Below, piece by piece: positions 1 to 9,400 of a DNA stretch of 64,000 nt. The notes under the pieces are model-generated. The model ran no database searches and was not told the origin of the DNA. It saw only the letters and a list, made by a program, of their open reading frames with translations. Numbering within the stretch: the stretch's first letter is position 1; each line of letters starts with the position of its first letter. The position numbers and the translations under genes are program-made. Source of the stretch: Sorangium cellulosum So0157-2 (GTDB lineage: Bacteria; Myxococcota_A; Polyangia; Polyangiales; Polyangiaceae); NCBI RefSeq assembly GCF_000418325.1, contig NC_021658.1, forward strand, positions 12,938,501 through 13,002,500, given 5' to 3'.

Positions 1-1
1 C

Positions 2-1075
2 GCGGAGCCGGCGTCGCACAAGCCGGGCGAGGAGCCGATCCACATCCCCCGCCCGATGGCCGACTTCGCGAAGCACTGGATGAACAAGGTCCAGTCCGGC
101 TTCTACGGGAACGTCATGCGCCCGAAGGTCTACGGGCGCGCGTTCATCCCGCACAACCGCAACACGATCGTCATCTCGAACCACGCGAGCCACCTCGACA
201 TGGGGCTCGTGAAGTTCGCGCTGGGCAGCTACGGCGACGGCATCGTCTCGCTCGCCGCCCAGGACTACTTCTTCGAGGGCAACCGCTGGCGGCGCGCCTA
301 CTTCGAGAACCTCACGAACCTGGCGCCGTTCGACCGCAAGGGCGGCCTGCGCACGGCGCTGCGCCAGACCGGCGAGATCCTCGACCGCGGGCGGACCGTG
401 CTGCTCTTCCCCGAGGGCACGCGCAGCCCCGACGGCAGCATCCTGGAGTTCAAGCCGGCGATCGGGCACCTCGCGCTCACGCACAACGTCGACATCCTGC
501 CCCTCTACCTGGGCGGGACCTTCGAGGCGCTCCCCAAGGGGCGCAGCGTCCCCATCCGCCGCGATCTGGTCGCGCGCATCGGGCCGCCGCTCGAGATCGC
601 CGACCTGCGCCGGCTCACGGCCGGGATGAAGTACGCGATGGCCTGCCGCAAGGTCGCGGAGCTCACGCAGCTCGCCGTGATCAAGCTCAAGGAGGGCGGC
701 GCCCTCGACCTGCGCCGGGTCGAGAGCATCGATCAGGCCGCCACCACGAAGGAGCACCCGCTCACGGTCCTGTTCCGCGAGCTCGAGTCGAAGTACGTGG
801 CCGGGCGGGTCACCCAGCCGATCACCTACTACGTCACGCTCGGGGCGGAGGAGGAGGCGAAGTGGACGCTGCGGATCGATCCGGCCAGCTGCGAGGCGCG
901 GATCGGCAAGCCGAGCCAGCAGGCGGACTGCGTCCTCAAGACGACGCCGGAGATCTTCACCAAGATCGTCCGGGAGGCCTACACGCCGAGCCCGATGGAG
1001 TTCATGACGGGCCTCGTGAAATCGAACGACATCTCCCTCCTCCAGACCTTCCAGAAGGTTTTCGATCTCGCATGA
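2..1075 (+). CDS. Lysophospholipid-type acyltransferase with C-terminal SCP2-like domain (5' partial)
   Basis: The reading frame is open to the left edge of the window, so the true start is probably upstream; the first Met is at 56. From that Met, residues 43-48 carry the HX4D acyltransferase motif (NHASHLD) and a second motif, FPEGTRS, lies near residue 120, both diagnostic of PlsC-type 1-acylglycerol-3-phosphate acyltransferases at the membrane. The last ~100 residues look like an SCP2 sterol/lipid-carrier domain, which is an unusual fusion. The stop overlaps the start of the next gene in an ATGA, so the two are translationally coupled. The missing N-terminus could carry another lipid-activating domain; that cannot be seen here. 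Confidence 0.85.
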   Translation, partial: AEPASHKPGEEPIHIPRPMADFAKHWMNKVQSGFYGNVMRPKVYGRAFIPHNRNTIVISNHASHLDMGLVKFALGSYGDGIVSLAAQDYFFEGNRWRRAYFENLTNLAPFDRKGGLRTALRQTGEILDRGRTVLLFPEGTRSPDGSILEFKPAIGHLALTHNVDILPLYLGGTFEALPKGRSVPIRRDLVARIGPPLEIADLRRLTAGMKYAMACRKVAELTQLAVIKLKEGGALDLRRVESIDQAATTKEHPLTVLFRELESKYVAGRVTQPITYYVTLGAEEEAKWTLRIDPASCEARIGKPSQQADCVLKTTPEIFTKIVREAYTPSPMEFMTGLVKSNDISLLQTFQKVFDLA

Positions 1076-2073
1076 GCCGCTACCTCGTCACCGGCGCGAC
1101 CGGTTTTCTGGGCTCGCACCTCGTCTCGGCGCTGCGCGGGGCGGGCCACGACGTCGTGGCGCTCTGCCGGGCGGAGGCGCCCGCGCTCGCCGAGCAGGGC
1201 GTCGCGCTCCGCCGCGGCGACGTCCTCGACGCGGCGTCGGTCCGCGCCGCCGCCGAGGGCTGCGAGGGCCTCTTCCACTGCGCCGGGCGCGTCTCGCGGC
1301 GCCGCGAGGACGCCGAGGCGCTCTACCGGACGCACGTCGAGGGGACCAAGATCACCCTCGACGCCTGCCGCGCCGCGGGGGTGAAGCGCGCGGTGATCGC
1401 GAGCACGAGCGGCGTCGTGGCGGTGAGCCGGGATCCGGACGACATCCGCGACGAGACGGCGGAGCCGCCGATGGACATCATCGCCGGCTGGCCCTACTAC
1501 CGCTCGAAGCTGTACGCCGAGCGCGCGGCCTTCGATCGCAACGGGCCCGGCTTCGAGGTCGTCGCCGTCAACCCGAGCATCCTGCTCGGCCCGGGCGACG
1601 TCCACGGCGCGTCGACGGGGGACGTCGTGAGCTTCCTCGAGCGCCGGCTCCCCTTCATCCCCGCGGGCGGCCTCTCCTTCGTCGACGCCCGCGACGCGGC
1701 GCAAGGGATGGCGCTGGCGATGGAGAAGGGCCGCCCGGGCGGGCGCTACCTGCTCGGCACCGCCAACATGAGCCTCGACGTCTTCTTCCACCGCCTCTCG
1801 CGGATCTCGGGCGTCCCGGCCCCGGCCCTGCGGCTGCCGCGGAGCATCGCGCTCGCCAAGGCGGGCGCGCACCTCATCGAGCGGGCGCGGAAGCGGCTGC
1901 CGTTCGACCTGCCGGTCGACCCGGTGTCGGCCGAGATGGGCCAGCACTTCTGGTACCTCGACGCGACAAAGGCCCGGCGAGAGCTCGGCTGGACGCCCCG
2001 CGACCCGCTCGAGACGCTGGCGGACACCGTCGCCGATCTGCGGGCGCGCGGCGTGGTCTGGCCGCAGCCGTAG
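1072..2073 (+). CDS. NAD(P)-dependent epimerase / dihydroflavonol-reductase-like oxidoreductase
   Basis: A 333-residue extended short-chain dehydrogenase. The N-terminus begins directly with the Rossmann motif (VTGATGFLGSH). A Y-x3-K catalytic pair lies in WPYYRSK near residue 140, and the C-terminal substrate lobe is typical of the atypical SDR / 3-beta-HSD-like group. The start is the ATG at 1072 because it overlaps the stop of the acyltransferase and places the glycine motif at the usual position; a longer in-frame ORF starting at 862 lies inside the upstream gene. The context suggests a lipid or sterol-like substrate, but this is inference; the substrate cannot be read from sequence. Confidence 0.88.
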   Translation: MSRYLVTGATGFLGSHLVSALRGAGHDVVALCRAEAPALAEQGVALRRGDVLDAASVRAAAEGCEGLFHCAGRVSRRREDAEALYRTHVEGTKITLDACRAAGVKRAVIASTSGVVAVSRDPDDIRDETAEPPMDIIAGWPYYRSKLYAERAAFDRNGPGFEVVAVNPSILLGPGDVHGASTGDVVSFLERRLPFIPAGGLSFVDARDAAQGMALAMEKGRPGGRYLLGTANMSLDVFFHRLSRISGVPAPALRLPRSIALAKAGAHLIERARKRLPFDLPVDPVSAEMGQHFWYLDATKARRELGWTPRDPLETLADTVADLRARGVVWPQP

Positions 2074-2079
2074 GTCACG

Positions 2080-2099
2080 CCGCGCGCCGAGGCGCGCGG
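2080..2099 (+). terminator. Hairpin after the epimerase gene
   Basis: A perfect 9-bp inverted repeat (CCGCGCGCC / GGCGCGCGG) with a 2-nt spacer lies 6 bp after the stop codon. There is no T-tract, as is usual for terminators in GC-rich myxobacteria, so function is inferred. Confidence 0.45.
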
Positions 2100-2275
2100 G
2101 ACCAGCGAGAGCGGCGCTTCCCCTCAGGCGTCGATGGTGGTCCGTCACCACCCCCGCACGCGCCAAGTTGCCCCGCGCAATGGCGTAACGCCACAGCCGC
2201 CCTCCGGCGCCGGCGCGAGCGCCGCTCTGCGCCGGAGCTCCCGCCGGTGGATCGGGGCGGTCCGCCGTTTGCACG

Positions 2276-3415
2276 ATGAGCCTGCTCGAGACCCCGCTGA
2301 CAGCGAGGAGCGCGAGCTTGGTGAGACCGCATCTATCCACCGAACCCAACGCCGCAGACGCGATTCAGGCAGGCCTCGTGTTGATGACGATCGGACGGGG
2401 TGGCCGGGTCATCTTCGCCAACCCGCCGGCGCGCGAGATCTCGTTTGCCTACGAGGACCTGGACGGGCACACCCCGCAAGTCACCGACGCCGACGGGAAG
2501 CCGCTCGGGCCAGACGAGCGGCCGCGGTCCCGCGCCCTCCGGGGCGAGTCGTTCGGCCCCCTGCTGACGCACTGGAAGACGGGTCAGGGCGACTTCGCGC
2601 TCCTCGTCCGGTGCGACGCCGTCGACCACGGGGGCAAGCTCGCCGCGCTCACCTTCATCGACGTGACCGCCTTCCAGCGCTGGACGGAGGACACGCGCGC
2701 CGCGCTCGCCGCCCGTGACGAGTTCCTGTCCATCGCGGCGCACGAGCTCCGGTCGCCCCTCAACGCCCTGCTCCTCACCATTCATCGCATCAAGCTGCGC
2801 ATCCCGCCGGACGGGTCGTTCCCGGAGCTCGACAGGCTCGTCGACATGTCGGAGCGCCAGATCGATCGCCTGACCAGCCTGGTCCAGAACCTCCTCGACG
2901 TGACCCGGATCCGCGCCCGCCGGCTCGAGCTCGATTTCGAGCCGAAGGATCTGCTCCAGATCGTGCGCGACGCCGCGGAGGCGATCACCGAGCACGCTCG
3001 GACGGCCGGGACGCCGGTCCAGATCGTGGCCGGCGAGCCCATTTTCGGGCTCTGGGACGGCGCGCGCATCGAGCAGGTCGTGCAGAACCTGCTCACGAAC
3101 GCGCTGAAGTACGGCGGCGGCGGCCCGATCGAGGTGTCCCTCGCGCACGAGGGGACGACGGCCAAGCTCACGGTGCGCGACCACGGGCCGGGCGTCGCCG
3201 CGGAGGACCACGACCGGGTCTTCGAGCCCTTTCAGCGGATCGCCTCCACCTACAAATCGCAGAGCCTCGGGCTCGGTCTCTATATCGTGCGCGAGATCGT
3301 GCAAGCGCACGGCGGCAGCATCGTCATCGAGCCCCCTGACGGCGGGGGCGCGGCGTTCGTCGTGCGCTTGCCGGTCGCGCAACAGACGTCGGAGACTTCA
3401 ATGGAACCGTCATGA
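2276..3415 (+). CDS. PAS-domain sensor histidine kinase
   Basis: A 379-residue cytoplasmic kinase with no obvious membrane segment. Residues ~30-140 resemble a PAS sensor domain. The HisKA box is AAHELRSPL with the phospho-acceptor at His156. An N box (NLLTNALKYG, near 275) and G boxes (DHGPGVA and GLGLGLY) complete an intact HATPase domain. The last four bases overlap the KaiC-like gene (ATGA), and that gene overlaps a receiver gene in the same way, so the three form one coupled operon. The likely phosphotransfer target is the receiver two genes downstream. No clear Shine-Dalgarno precedes the ATG at 2276. Confidence 0.92.
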   Translation: MSLLETPLTARSASLVRPHLSTEPNAADAIQAGLVLMTIGRGGRVIFANPPAREISFAYEDLDGHTPQVTDADGKPLGPDERPRSRALRGESFGPLLTHWKTGQGDFALLVRCDAVDHGGKLAALTFIDVTAFQRWTEDTRAALAARDEFLSIAAHELRSPLNALLLTIHRIKLRIPPDGSFPELDRLVDMSERQIDRLTSLVQNLLDVTRIRARRLELDFEPKDLLQIVRDAAEAITEHARTAGTPVQIVAGEPIFGLWDGARIEQVVQNLLTNALKYGGGGPIEVSLAHEGTTAKLTVRDHGPGVAAEDHDRVFEPFQRIASTYKSQSLGLGLYIVREIVQAHGGSIVIEPPDGGGAAFVVRLPVAQQTSETSMEPS

Positions 3416-4959
3416 CGCGAGAACGTGAAGACCCGAGAGACGCACAGCCACCCTCGACCGAGGACAGGGAGAGCGACAGCCCGAGCGCGGACATCCCCCG
3501 GCTGGAGACCGGCATTCCGAGGCTCGACTACATCCTGAAGGGCGGCTTCCTCCGCAACGGCACCTACGCCCTGATGGGCCCGCCCGGGAGCGGAAAGACG
3601 ATCTTCGGCAACCAGCTCTGCTTCGAGCACATCCGGAGGAGCCCGCGCGCGCGGTGCGTCTACGTGACGCTCCTCGTCGAGTCGCACAGCAAGATGATCC
3701 GCCACCTGCGCGGCATGAAGTTCTTCGATACGGAGATGATCCCCGATCGCATCTACTACATCAGCGGCTACCCGGCGCTCCGCGATCAGGGCCTGCCGGC
3801 GCTGCTGGAGCTCTTGCGCCGCACCCTGCGCGAGCGCCGCGGCACAGACGTGCTCGTGATCGACGGGCTGGAGAGCGTCGATCAGCGCGCGCCCAGCGCG
3901 CTGGCCTTCCGCGAGTTCGTGCACGAGATCCAGGGGCTCTCGGCCCTGAGCGACTGCACGACCTTCCTCCTGTCGAGCACGCGCGAGGCGTCGCACGCCG
4001 AGAACGCGCTCGTGGACGGCGTCATCGAGCTCACCGACAAGCTGATCGGGCCGCGGGCCGTCCGGGAGCTCACGGTGCACAAGTTCCGCGGGAGCGACTA
4101 CCTGCGCGGCAAGCACGAGGTCGAGATCGACACGTCCGGGATGGTCATCCACCCGCGCACCGAGATCCAGTTCGACAGCCCACGGGCGAGCGCGTCCGAG
4201 GAGCGCTGCCGGATGGGCTTCGGGATCGCGAGCTTCGACGCGATGCTCGAGGGCGGCTTGCCCTCGGGCTCGACGACCGCCCTCCTCGGGGCGCCCGGCA
4301 CCGGCAAGACGCTCCTCGGGCTCTCGTTCCTGGCCGAGGGGGCGAAGCGGGGCGAGAAAGGGATCTACTTCGGCTTCTACGAGCCTCCGCCGCGGCTCCG
4401 CGACAAGGCCCGGAAGGTGGGGATCGATCTCGACGCCCACATCAAGAGAGGGACGATCCAGCTCGTCTGGCAGCCGCCGCTGGAGCACAGGATGGACGCG
4501 CTGGCCGAGCAGCTGCTCGAGCTCCTGCGCCAGGATCCGACGCCGCGGAGGCGGCTGTTCATCGACGGCATCGAGGGCTTCCGCGCCGCCTCGGTCTACC
4601 CGGACCGGATGCCGCGGTTCCTCTCGGCGCTCACCAACCAGCTCAGGATGCTCGACGTGACGACCGTGGTGACCGAGGAGCTCGACCTGTTCACGCCCCT
4701 CATCCGGATGCCGAACCCCGAGCTCGGGAACGTGGTCGAGACCGTCGTCCTGCTCCGCTACGTCGAGCTCCGGTCGCAGATCCACCGGCTCATCTCGGTC
4801 TTGAAGATGCGAGAGAGCCTCTACGACAGGTCGATCCGCGAGTTCGTCATCTCCGAGCGCGGCATCGAGGTGGCGAGCTCGTTCGCGTCGGCGGAGCAGA
4901 TCCTCTCGGGGCAGGCGCGGCTCCTCGCCGGAGCGCACCAGAGAGAGGAGGCGCCATGA
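3412..4959 (+). CDS. Double-domain KaiC-like ATPase
   Basis: A 515-residue protein with two RecA/KaiC ATPase domains. Walker A motifs are GPPGSGKT at residues 56-63 and GAPGTGKT near residue 293; hydrophobic Walker B strands ending in D (VLVIDGLE, RLFIDGIE) follow each. The double KaiC layout and length match cyanobacterial KaiC (~519), but the paired catalytic glutamates after the first strand are altered (LLVES and GFYEP in place of an EE pair). There is no kaiA or kaiB nearby. Embedded between a sensor kinase and a receiver with 4-bp overlaps at both ends, it is more likely a signalling ATPase than a circadian oscillator; this is inference. Confidence 0.9.
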   Translation: MTREREDPRDAQPPSTEDRESDSPSADIPRLETGIPRLDYILKGGFLRNGTYALMGPPGSGKTIFGNQLCFEHIRRSPRARCVYVTLLVESHSKMIRHLRGMKFFDTEMIPDRIYYISGYPALRDQGLPALLELLRRTLRERRGTDVLVIDGLESVDQRAPSALAFREFVHEIQGLSALSDCTTFLLSSTREASHAENALVDGVIELTDKLIGPRAVRELTVHKFRGSDYLRGKHEVEIDTSGMVIHPRTEIQFDSPRASASEERCRMGFGIASFDAMLEGGLPSGSTTALLGAPGTGKTLLGLSFLAEGAKRGEKGIYFGFYEPPPRLRDKARKVGIDLDAHIKRGTIQLVWQPPLEHRMDALAEQLLELLRQDPTPRRRLFIDGIEGFRAASVYPDRMPRFLSALTNQLRMLDVTTVVTEELDLFTPLIRMPNPELGNVVETVVLLRYVELRSQIHRLISVLKMRESLYDRSIREFVISERGIEVASSFASAEQILSGQARLLAGAHQREEAP

Positions 4960-5342
4960 CGACGGTGCTGGTGGTGGACGACGAGGTCGACCTCCTCGCC
5001 TGCATCGAGGGGCTGCTCGAGGACGAGGGGTACTCGGTCGTGACGTGCCCCGACGGCAAGCAGGCGCTCGATTACCTGCGAGGGTCGCGTCCGGATCTCG
5101 CCCTCGTCGACCTGATGATGCCGATCATGAGCGGCTTCGACCTGGTGCAGGCCGTCTCCGCGGAGCGGCGGCTCGACGGCATGCCGATCGTCATCATGAG
5201 CGCGGTGGAGCAGCGCCACGAGCTGCTCCAGAAGCTCGGCGACCGGGCGCAGGCCGTCCTCAAGAAGCCGTTCACGGCCGACAAGCTCCTCGGCATGGTC
5301 CGCAAGCTGCTCGCGGCGCCCGCGCCCGCGCCGGCCCCCTGA
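4956..5342 (+). CDS. Single-domain response regulator
   Basis: A 128-residue receiver domain with no output domain. It shows the acidic pair VVDDE at the N-terminus, phospho-acceptor Asp52 (LALVDLMMP) and the conserved Lys104 (KKPF). It ends in a short proline/alanine tail. The ATG at 4956 overlaps the stop of the KaiC-like gene, making it the last gene of the kinase-KaiC-receiver operon. It probably acts by protein-protein contact, perhaps on the KaiC-like ATPase; that partner is inferred from gene order only. Confidence 0.92.
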   Translation: MTTVLVVDDEVDLLACIEGLLEDEGYSVVTCPDGKQALDYLRGSRPDLALVDLMMPIMSGFDLVQAVSAERRLDGMPIVIMSAVEQRHELLQKLGDRAQAVLKKPFTADKLLGMVRKLLAAPAPAPAP

Positions 5343-5362
5343 GCCGCCGCCCCGGCGGCTCA
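5340..5362. terminator. Bidirectional hairpin between convergent genes
   Basis: A perfect 10-bp inverted repeat (TGAGCCGCCG / CGGCGGCTCA, loop CCC) overlaps the receiver stop codon. The right arm plus ACC is repeated directly at 5380-5393, overlapping the 3' end of the convergent CBS gene. It is probably a shared terminator. Confidence 0.6.
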
Positions 5363-5385
5363 GACCGAGGCGCCGGCCCGGCGGC

Positions 5386-6309
5386 TCAGACCGCCCGGCG
5401 CAGCGGGGTCGGCGGGAACAGGTCCTTCATGTCGAGCGGGAGCTGGCCGCGGACCCCCTCGATCTCGCCGGCGGAGACGCTGTCCGCGACCGCCTCGCAG
5501 ATCGCCTGCAGCACGAAGCCGGCGGCCTCGCGGTCGAGGCGCAGCTCGCGGGCGACGTCGTCCTCGATGGTCGCCGTCGTGATGCGCTTGTCGGGCCCGT
5601 CGAGGAACGGATCGAGCGACGGGTGGAGCTTGGAGGGGAGCTGCGCGATGAGGTGGCGCGCCTCCTGGGGCGTCACCCTGCGGCAGAGGTTGCCGAGGAC
5701 GATCTGCAGCGCGAGCTCGGCGCGGTCGCGCTGCTGGAGGCCGCTGTGGCGCTCGACCGCGTGCAGCAGCCGGCCATAGGCGCTGTCCGCGCGCGCCTTG
5801 CGCCGGGTGAGGGCGCGCACGGGGCCGCGCGAGCGCTGCTCGGGGCGCGCGATCCCCTCCGGGTGCAGCGCGCCCCCCGGCTTGAACCGGGCGGCCACCT
5901 CGAGCTGCGCGCGCACGACGGAGCCGGCGGCCTCGGCGTCGATGGCGCCGTCGGCGAGCAGGTCGTCCAGGGTCACGACGCCGACGGGCCGCCCTTGCTC
6001 GGTCAGCGGCACGCGCCGACACGCATGATCGCGCATGATGCGCACGGCGTCGTCGATCGACGCGTCGATCTCGAGCGTCGCGATCTCGTCCGACATGATG
6101 TCGCGCAGCGCGGTGCTGCGCGCGTCGAGATCGCCCGCCACGACCTCGAGCGCGATGTCGCGGTCGGTGACGATGCCGGCGAGGCCCTGGCCATCGTGGA
6201 CCAGGACCGCGCCGACGTGGTTGTCGACCATCGCCCTCACCGCGTCGTAAGCGGTCGAGCGCGGGCTCAAAACGATCATTCGCGGGCGTCGGTACTGTTC
6301 GAGCGGCAT
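5386..6309 (-). CDS. Two-CBS-domain protein with C-terminal DUF2267
   Basis: A 307-residue protein. Residues ~10-60 and ~70-125 form a tandem CBS pair (MVDNHVGAVLVHD, GIVTDRDIAL, and RRVPLTEQGRPVGVVTLDDLL), a Bateman module that usually binds adenine nucleotides. Residues ~165-295 match DUF2267, a helical domain of unknown function. The combination occurs in stress-related bacterial proteins. A purine-rich GGGGAGGG lies upstream of the ATG at 6309. It is convergent with the kinase/KaiC/receiver operon. Ligand and partner are unknown. Confidence 0.85.
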   Translation of the reverse strand: MPLEQYRRPRMIVLSPRSTAYDAVRAMVDNHVGAVLVHDGQGLAGIVTDRDIALEVVAGDLDARSTALRDIMSDEIATLEIDASIDDAVRIMRDHACRRVPLTEQGRPVGVVTLDDLLADGAIDAEAAGSVVRAQLEVAARFKPGGALHPEGIARPEQRSRGPVRALTRRKARADSAYGRLLHAVERHSGLQQRDRAELALQIVLGNLCRRVTPQEARHLIAQLPSKLHPSLDPFLDGPDKRITTATIEDDVARELRLDREAAGFVLQAICEAVADSVSAGEIEGVRGQLPLDMKDLFPPTPLRRAV

Positions 6310-6483
6310 GGCGAGATCCCTCCCCTGGGTAGCGCTGGCGCGTGGGCGCGTTGAAGGGCGGCTAGCCAGAACGGTACCAACGGCCGCCGGCCGGGGCGGC
6401 CGCGCGGCGGGGAGGCCGACTCGGCCGCGCGAGGCCGGGCACGGCCGTGGCGGCGGCCCTCCTCGGATCGCCGCCGCCCGCCG

Positions 6484-9400
6484 TCACGGCGCCTTCGGGC
6501 TCGCCGTCCCGACGGGCACGAGCCGCACCATCCGGTGCAGGAGCCCGTCGACCCGCTGCAGCCAGCTGCGCCAGGCGGCGTACTGGGCCACCGGGATGGT
6601 CGACCGGTCGATGACCACGCGCTCCTTCACGACGACCGCGTTCTTGCCCGGCGCCCTCGCGAACGAGATCGACGCGCGGCCGAAGTCGCCGCCGTCCTCG
6701 TCGCCGCCCGGCGGGAGCTCCGCGAACGCGTACCCCGCGGGGGCGACGATCGTGATCGTCCGGCTGTGGTGCCGCGGCGCGAGGCTCGGCGGCAGGACCA
6801 CGGGCAGCGTGCGCTTCACGAGCGGCGCGAGCTGCGACGTCAGCGTGGACGTGCCCGAGAGCGGCACCGCGAGCTCCGCGCCCTCGCGGCGCGCGAGCCC
6901 CTCGGAGCGCGCCTCGAACTCGAGCGTCGCCGCCCCGTGCGGGAGATCGGCCTGGAACGCCACCTTGGGCTTCACGTCGACGGTCGGGAACCAGCCGTAC
7001 GCGAGGTACTGCTCGACCCACTGCGCCCGCGCGTCGGCCTCCGCCAGGTTCGACCGGAGCTCGAACGCCGCGTCGCCGATGTGCCGCTCCTTGGCCGCGA
7101 GCTCGCCCGCGCCCGACGGCTGCAGCGCGATCGTCCACGCGGCGTCGACGCCGTGATCGGCCGGCGAGCTCGCCGGCGTCTCCACGATCTTCGGCGGCCC
7201 CTCGTCGACGAACAGCGCCAGCGTGCGCGCGTCCATCGCCGGCAGCGGCCCGAGCCGGCTCTGCGGGCTGGTGGCGTCGAGCCACAGGCCCGGCGCGCCG
7301 CCCGCGCCCGGGAGGTACGCGATGCCGTGATCGAACACCGGGATCGCCGCCACCTCGCTCCGGAGCAGCGAGGGCTGGCCCGTGTAGCGCGTCTGCACCA
7401 GCACCTCCGTCGCCTCGATGCCGATCGACTTGAGCAGCGTGATCAGCAGCATCGCCTTGTCGTCGCAGTCGCCCTGGCGCCGCGCGAGGAGCTCCTGCGG
7501 GCGGTTCGGCAGCCACCACTCGCCCGAGACGAAGTTCACGTACCGGATGTCGTCGGCGACGAAGTCGAAGAGCGCCCTCAGCTTGTCCTCGCGCGTGGTC
7601 TTGCCCTTCGTGAGCTCGGCGGCGAGCCGGCGGACCTGATCGTCCGGCTCGGTGAAGCCGGCGACCGCGCCCCGGTACCACTCCCGGAAGTCGTGCCAGC
7701 CGTGGAACGTGGAGCCGACGACGACCGGCAGCACCTCGGCGAGGTGCGGGGCGAGCGGCTCCTCGGGCACCTCGGGCGGGTCGTCCCAGATGAACCGCGT
7801 CACCTGGCGGCCGTCCTTCTCGGACCGGAGCACCCGCTCGGCCTTGCCGTTCAGCACGTCGATCGCCAGCGGATCGCTCGTCGGCGAGTCGACGACGACC
7901 TCGTTGTAGAGGATCGGCCGCGTGTCGGTCGAGCCGACGTAGTCGATGAAGTAGAACGGCGCGTCGCCCCGGCGCCCGACGGGGCCCGGGGTCCACGCGC
8001 GCACCGCGACCTCGACCACGTCGCCGGCCTTCAGCTTGGGCCAGCGCACGAACGGCCGCTGCCCGCCCGCGCCCTGCTCGTCCGGCGGCGCCACCGTGCC
8101 GTCCTTGCGGTGCACGCGCGCGAACAGGAGCTCGGTGTCCTCGGCCTCGGCGGGGATGTCGCGCTCGTAGAGGTCCTGATCGGTGCGCGGCTCGATGACG
8201 ATCTCGCGCGCGTAGTGCATGAGCTGCGAGACGCGCTTGTCCGGGTGGTACGTCACGACGCGCACCCAGTGGAGCTGCCGGTCGGCCACCTCGCCCTTCT
8301 TCGCCGGGGTGCTTCGCCCGCGCTCGAGGAAGACGCCGGGCGCGACGAGGTGCTGCTCGTCGCGCATGCGCCGCCGGCCCGGCGCGCCGGCCGCGCCCTC
8401 GCCGAGGCGGAGCGCGAGCTCGGCCTTGAGGAACGGGTCGCCCGGCGCGAGATCGCGCGCCCGCGCCAGCGCGCCGTTCGCGAGCGCGGCCGCCGCGCCG
8501 CTCGGCGCGCCCTGCCGGACCGCGGCGAGCGCCTGGAACGCGGCGGGCTGGTTCGGCGCGACCTGCGTCGCGTACGACAGGACCTCGCGCGCCCACGCGA
8601 CGCGGCCCGCGTCGTGGAGCGCGCGGCCGACGCGGATGACGTCCTCGGCCGACGTCTGCTGCGCGAGCGCGCCGGCGGCGGCCACCTCCAGCGCGGCGCC
8701 GCCCTCGGGCTCGAACGCGAGCACGTAGTCCGCGCCCCGCGACTCGGGCGCGATCTCGGCGAGCCTCCGCGCGGCCCGCAGCGCGAGCGCCGGATCGAGC
8801 CGGGCCGCGGCCGCGATCTCCTGCCAGACGACGACCGGGGTCCGGTCCTTCTGCTCGCGCTCGACCGCGAGCAGCTCCTCGAGCCCGGCGCGCGCGAGCC
8901 CCGACGGCCCGAGCTTCTTCTCGACGAGCCCGCGGAGGACGCGCGCCTCGGGGTCGCGCGCCGAGCGCAGCGGCTCCTCGCGCAGCACGGCGGCCGCCCA
9001 GTCGGCGCGGTCCGAGGCGAGGTGGGCCGCGACGAGCCTGCGCTGCGCGAACGAGGCGGTGGCCCGGTCCTTCTCGGCGAGGCCGCGGGCGCGCGCGGCC
9101 TCGAGCCAGCCGCTGCGGTTCGCGCCGAACGGCGACACCCACCCGGCGAGGGCGAGCGCATCCGCGGAGATCCCCGGCGACCGCGTCACGCGGTCGAGCA
9201 GGCCGGGGGCGCGGGGCGATCGCTGATCGTCCGCGCCCCCGAGCGTGCGCGCCACGACGGCCGTGAGCGTCTGCTCCAGCGTCTGCGCCGCGCCCGCGTC
9301 GAGCGCCCTGTCGAGCGCCGTCGCGACGGCGGCCGACGGCGACGGCGCGGCCGGGGGCAGCGCGAGCCGCGTGAGGTCCGACGAGGTCGCGAGCGCCACC

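Noticed and set aside
3412-4959. True circadian KaiC
   Set aside because: No kaiA or kaiB nearby and the catalytic glutamate pairs are altered; called KaiC-like only.
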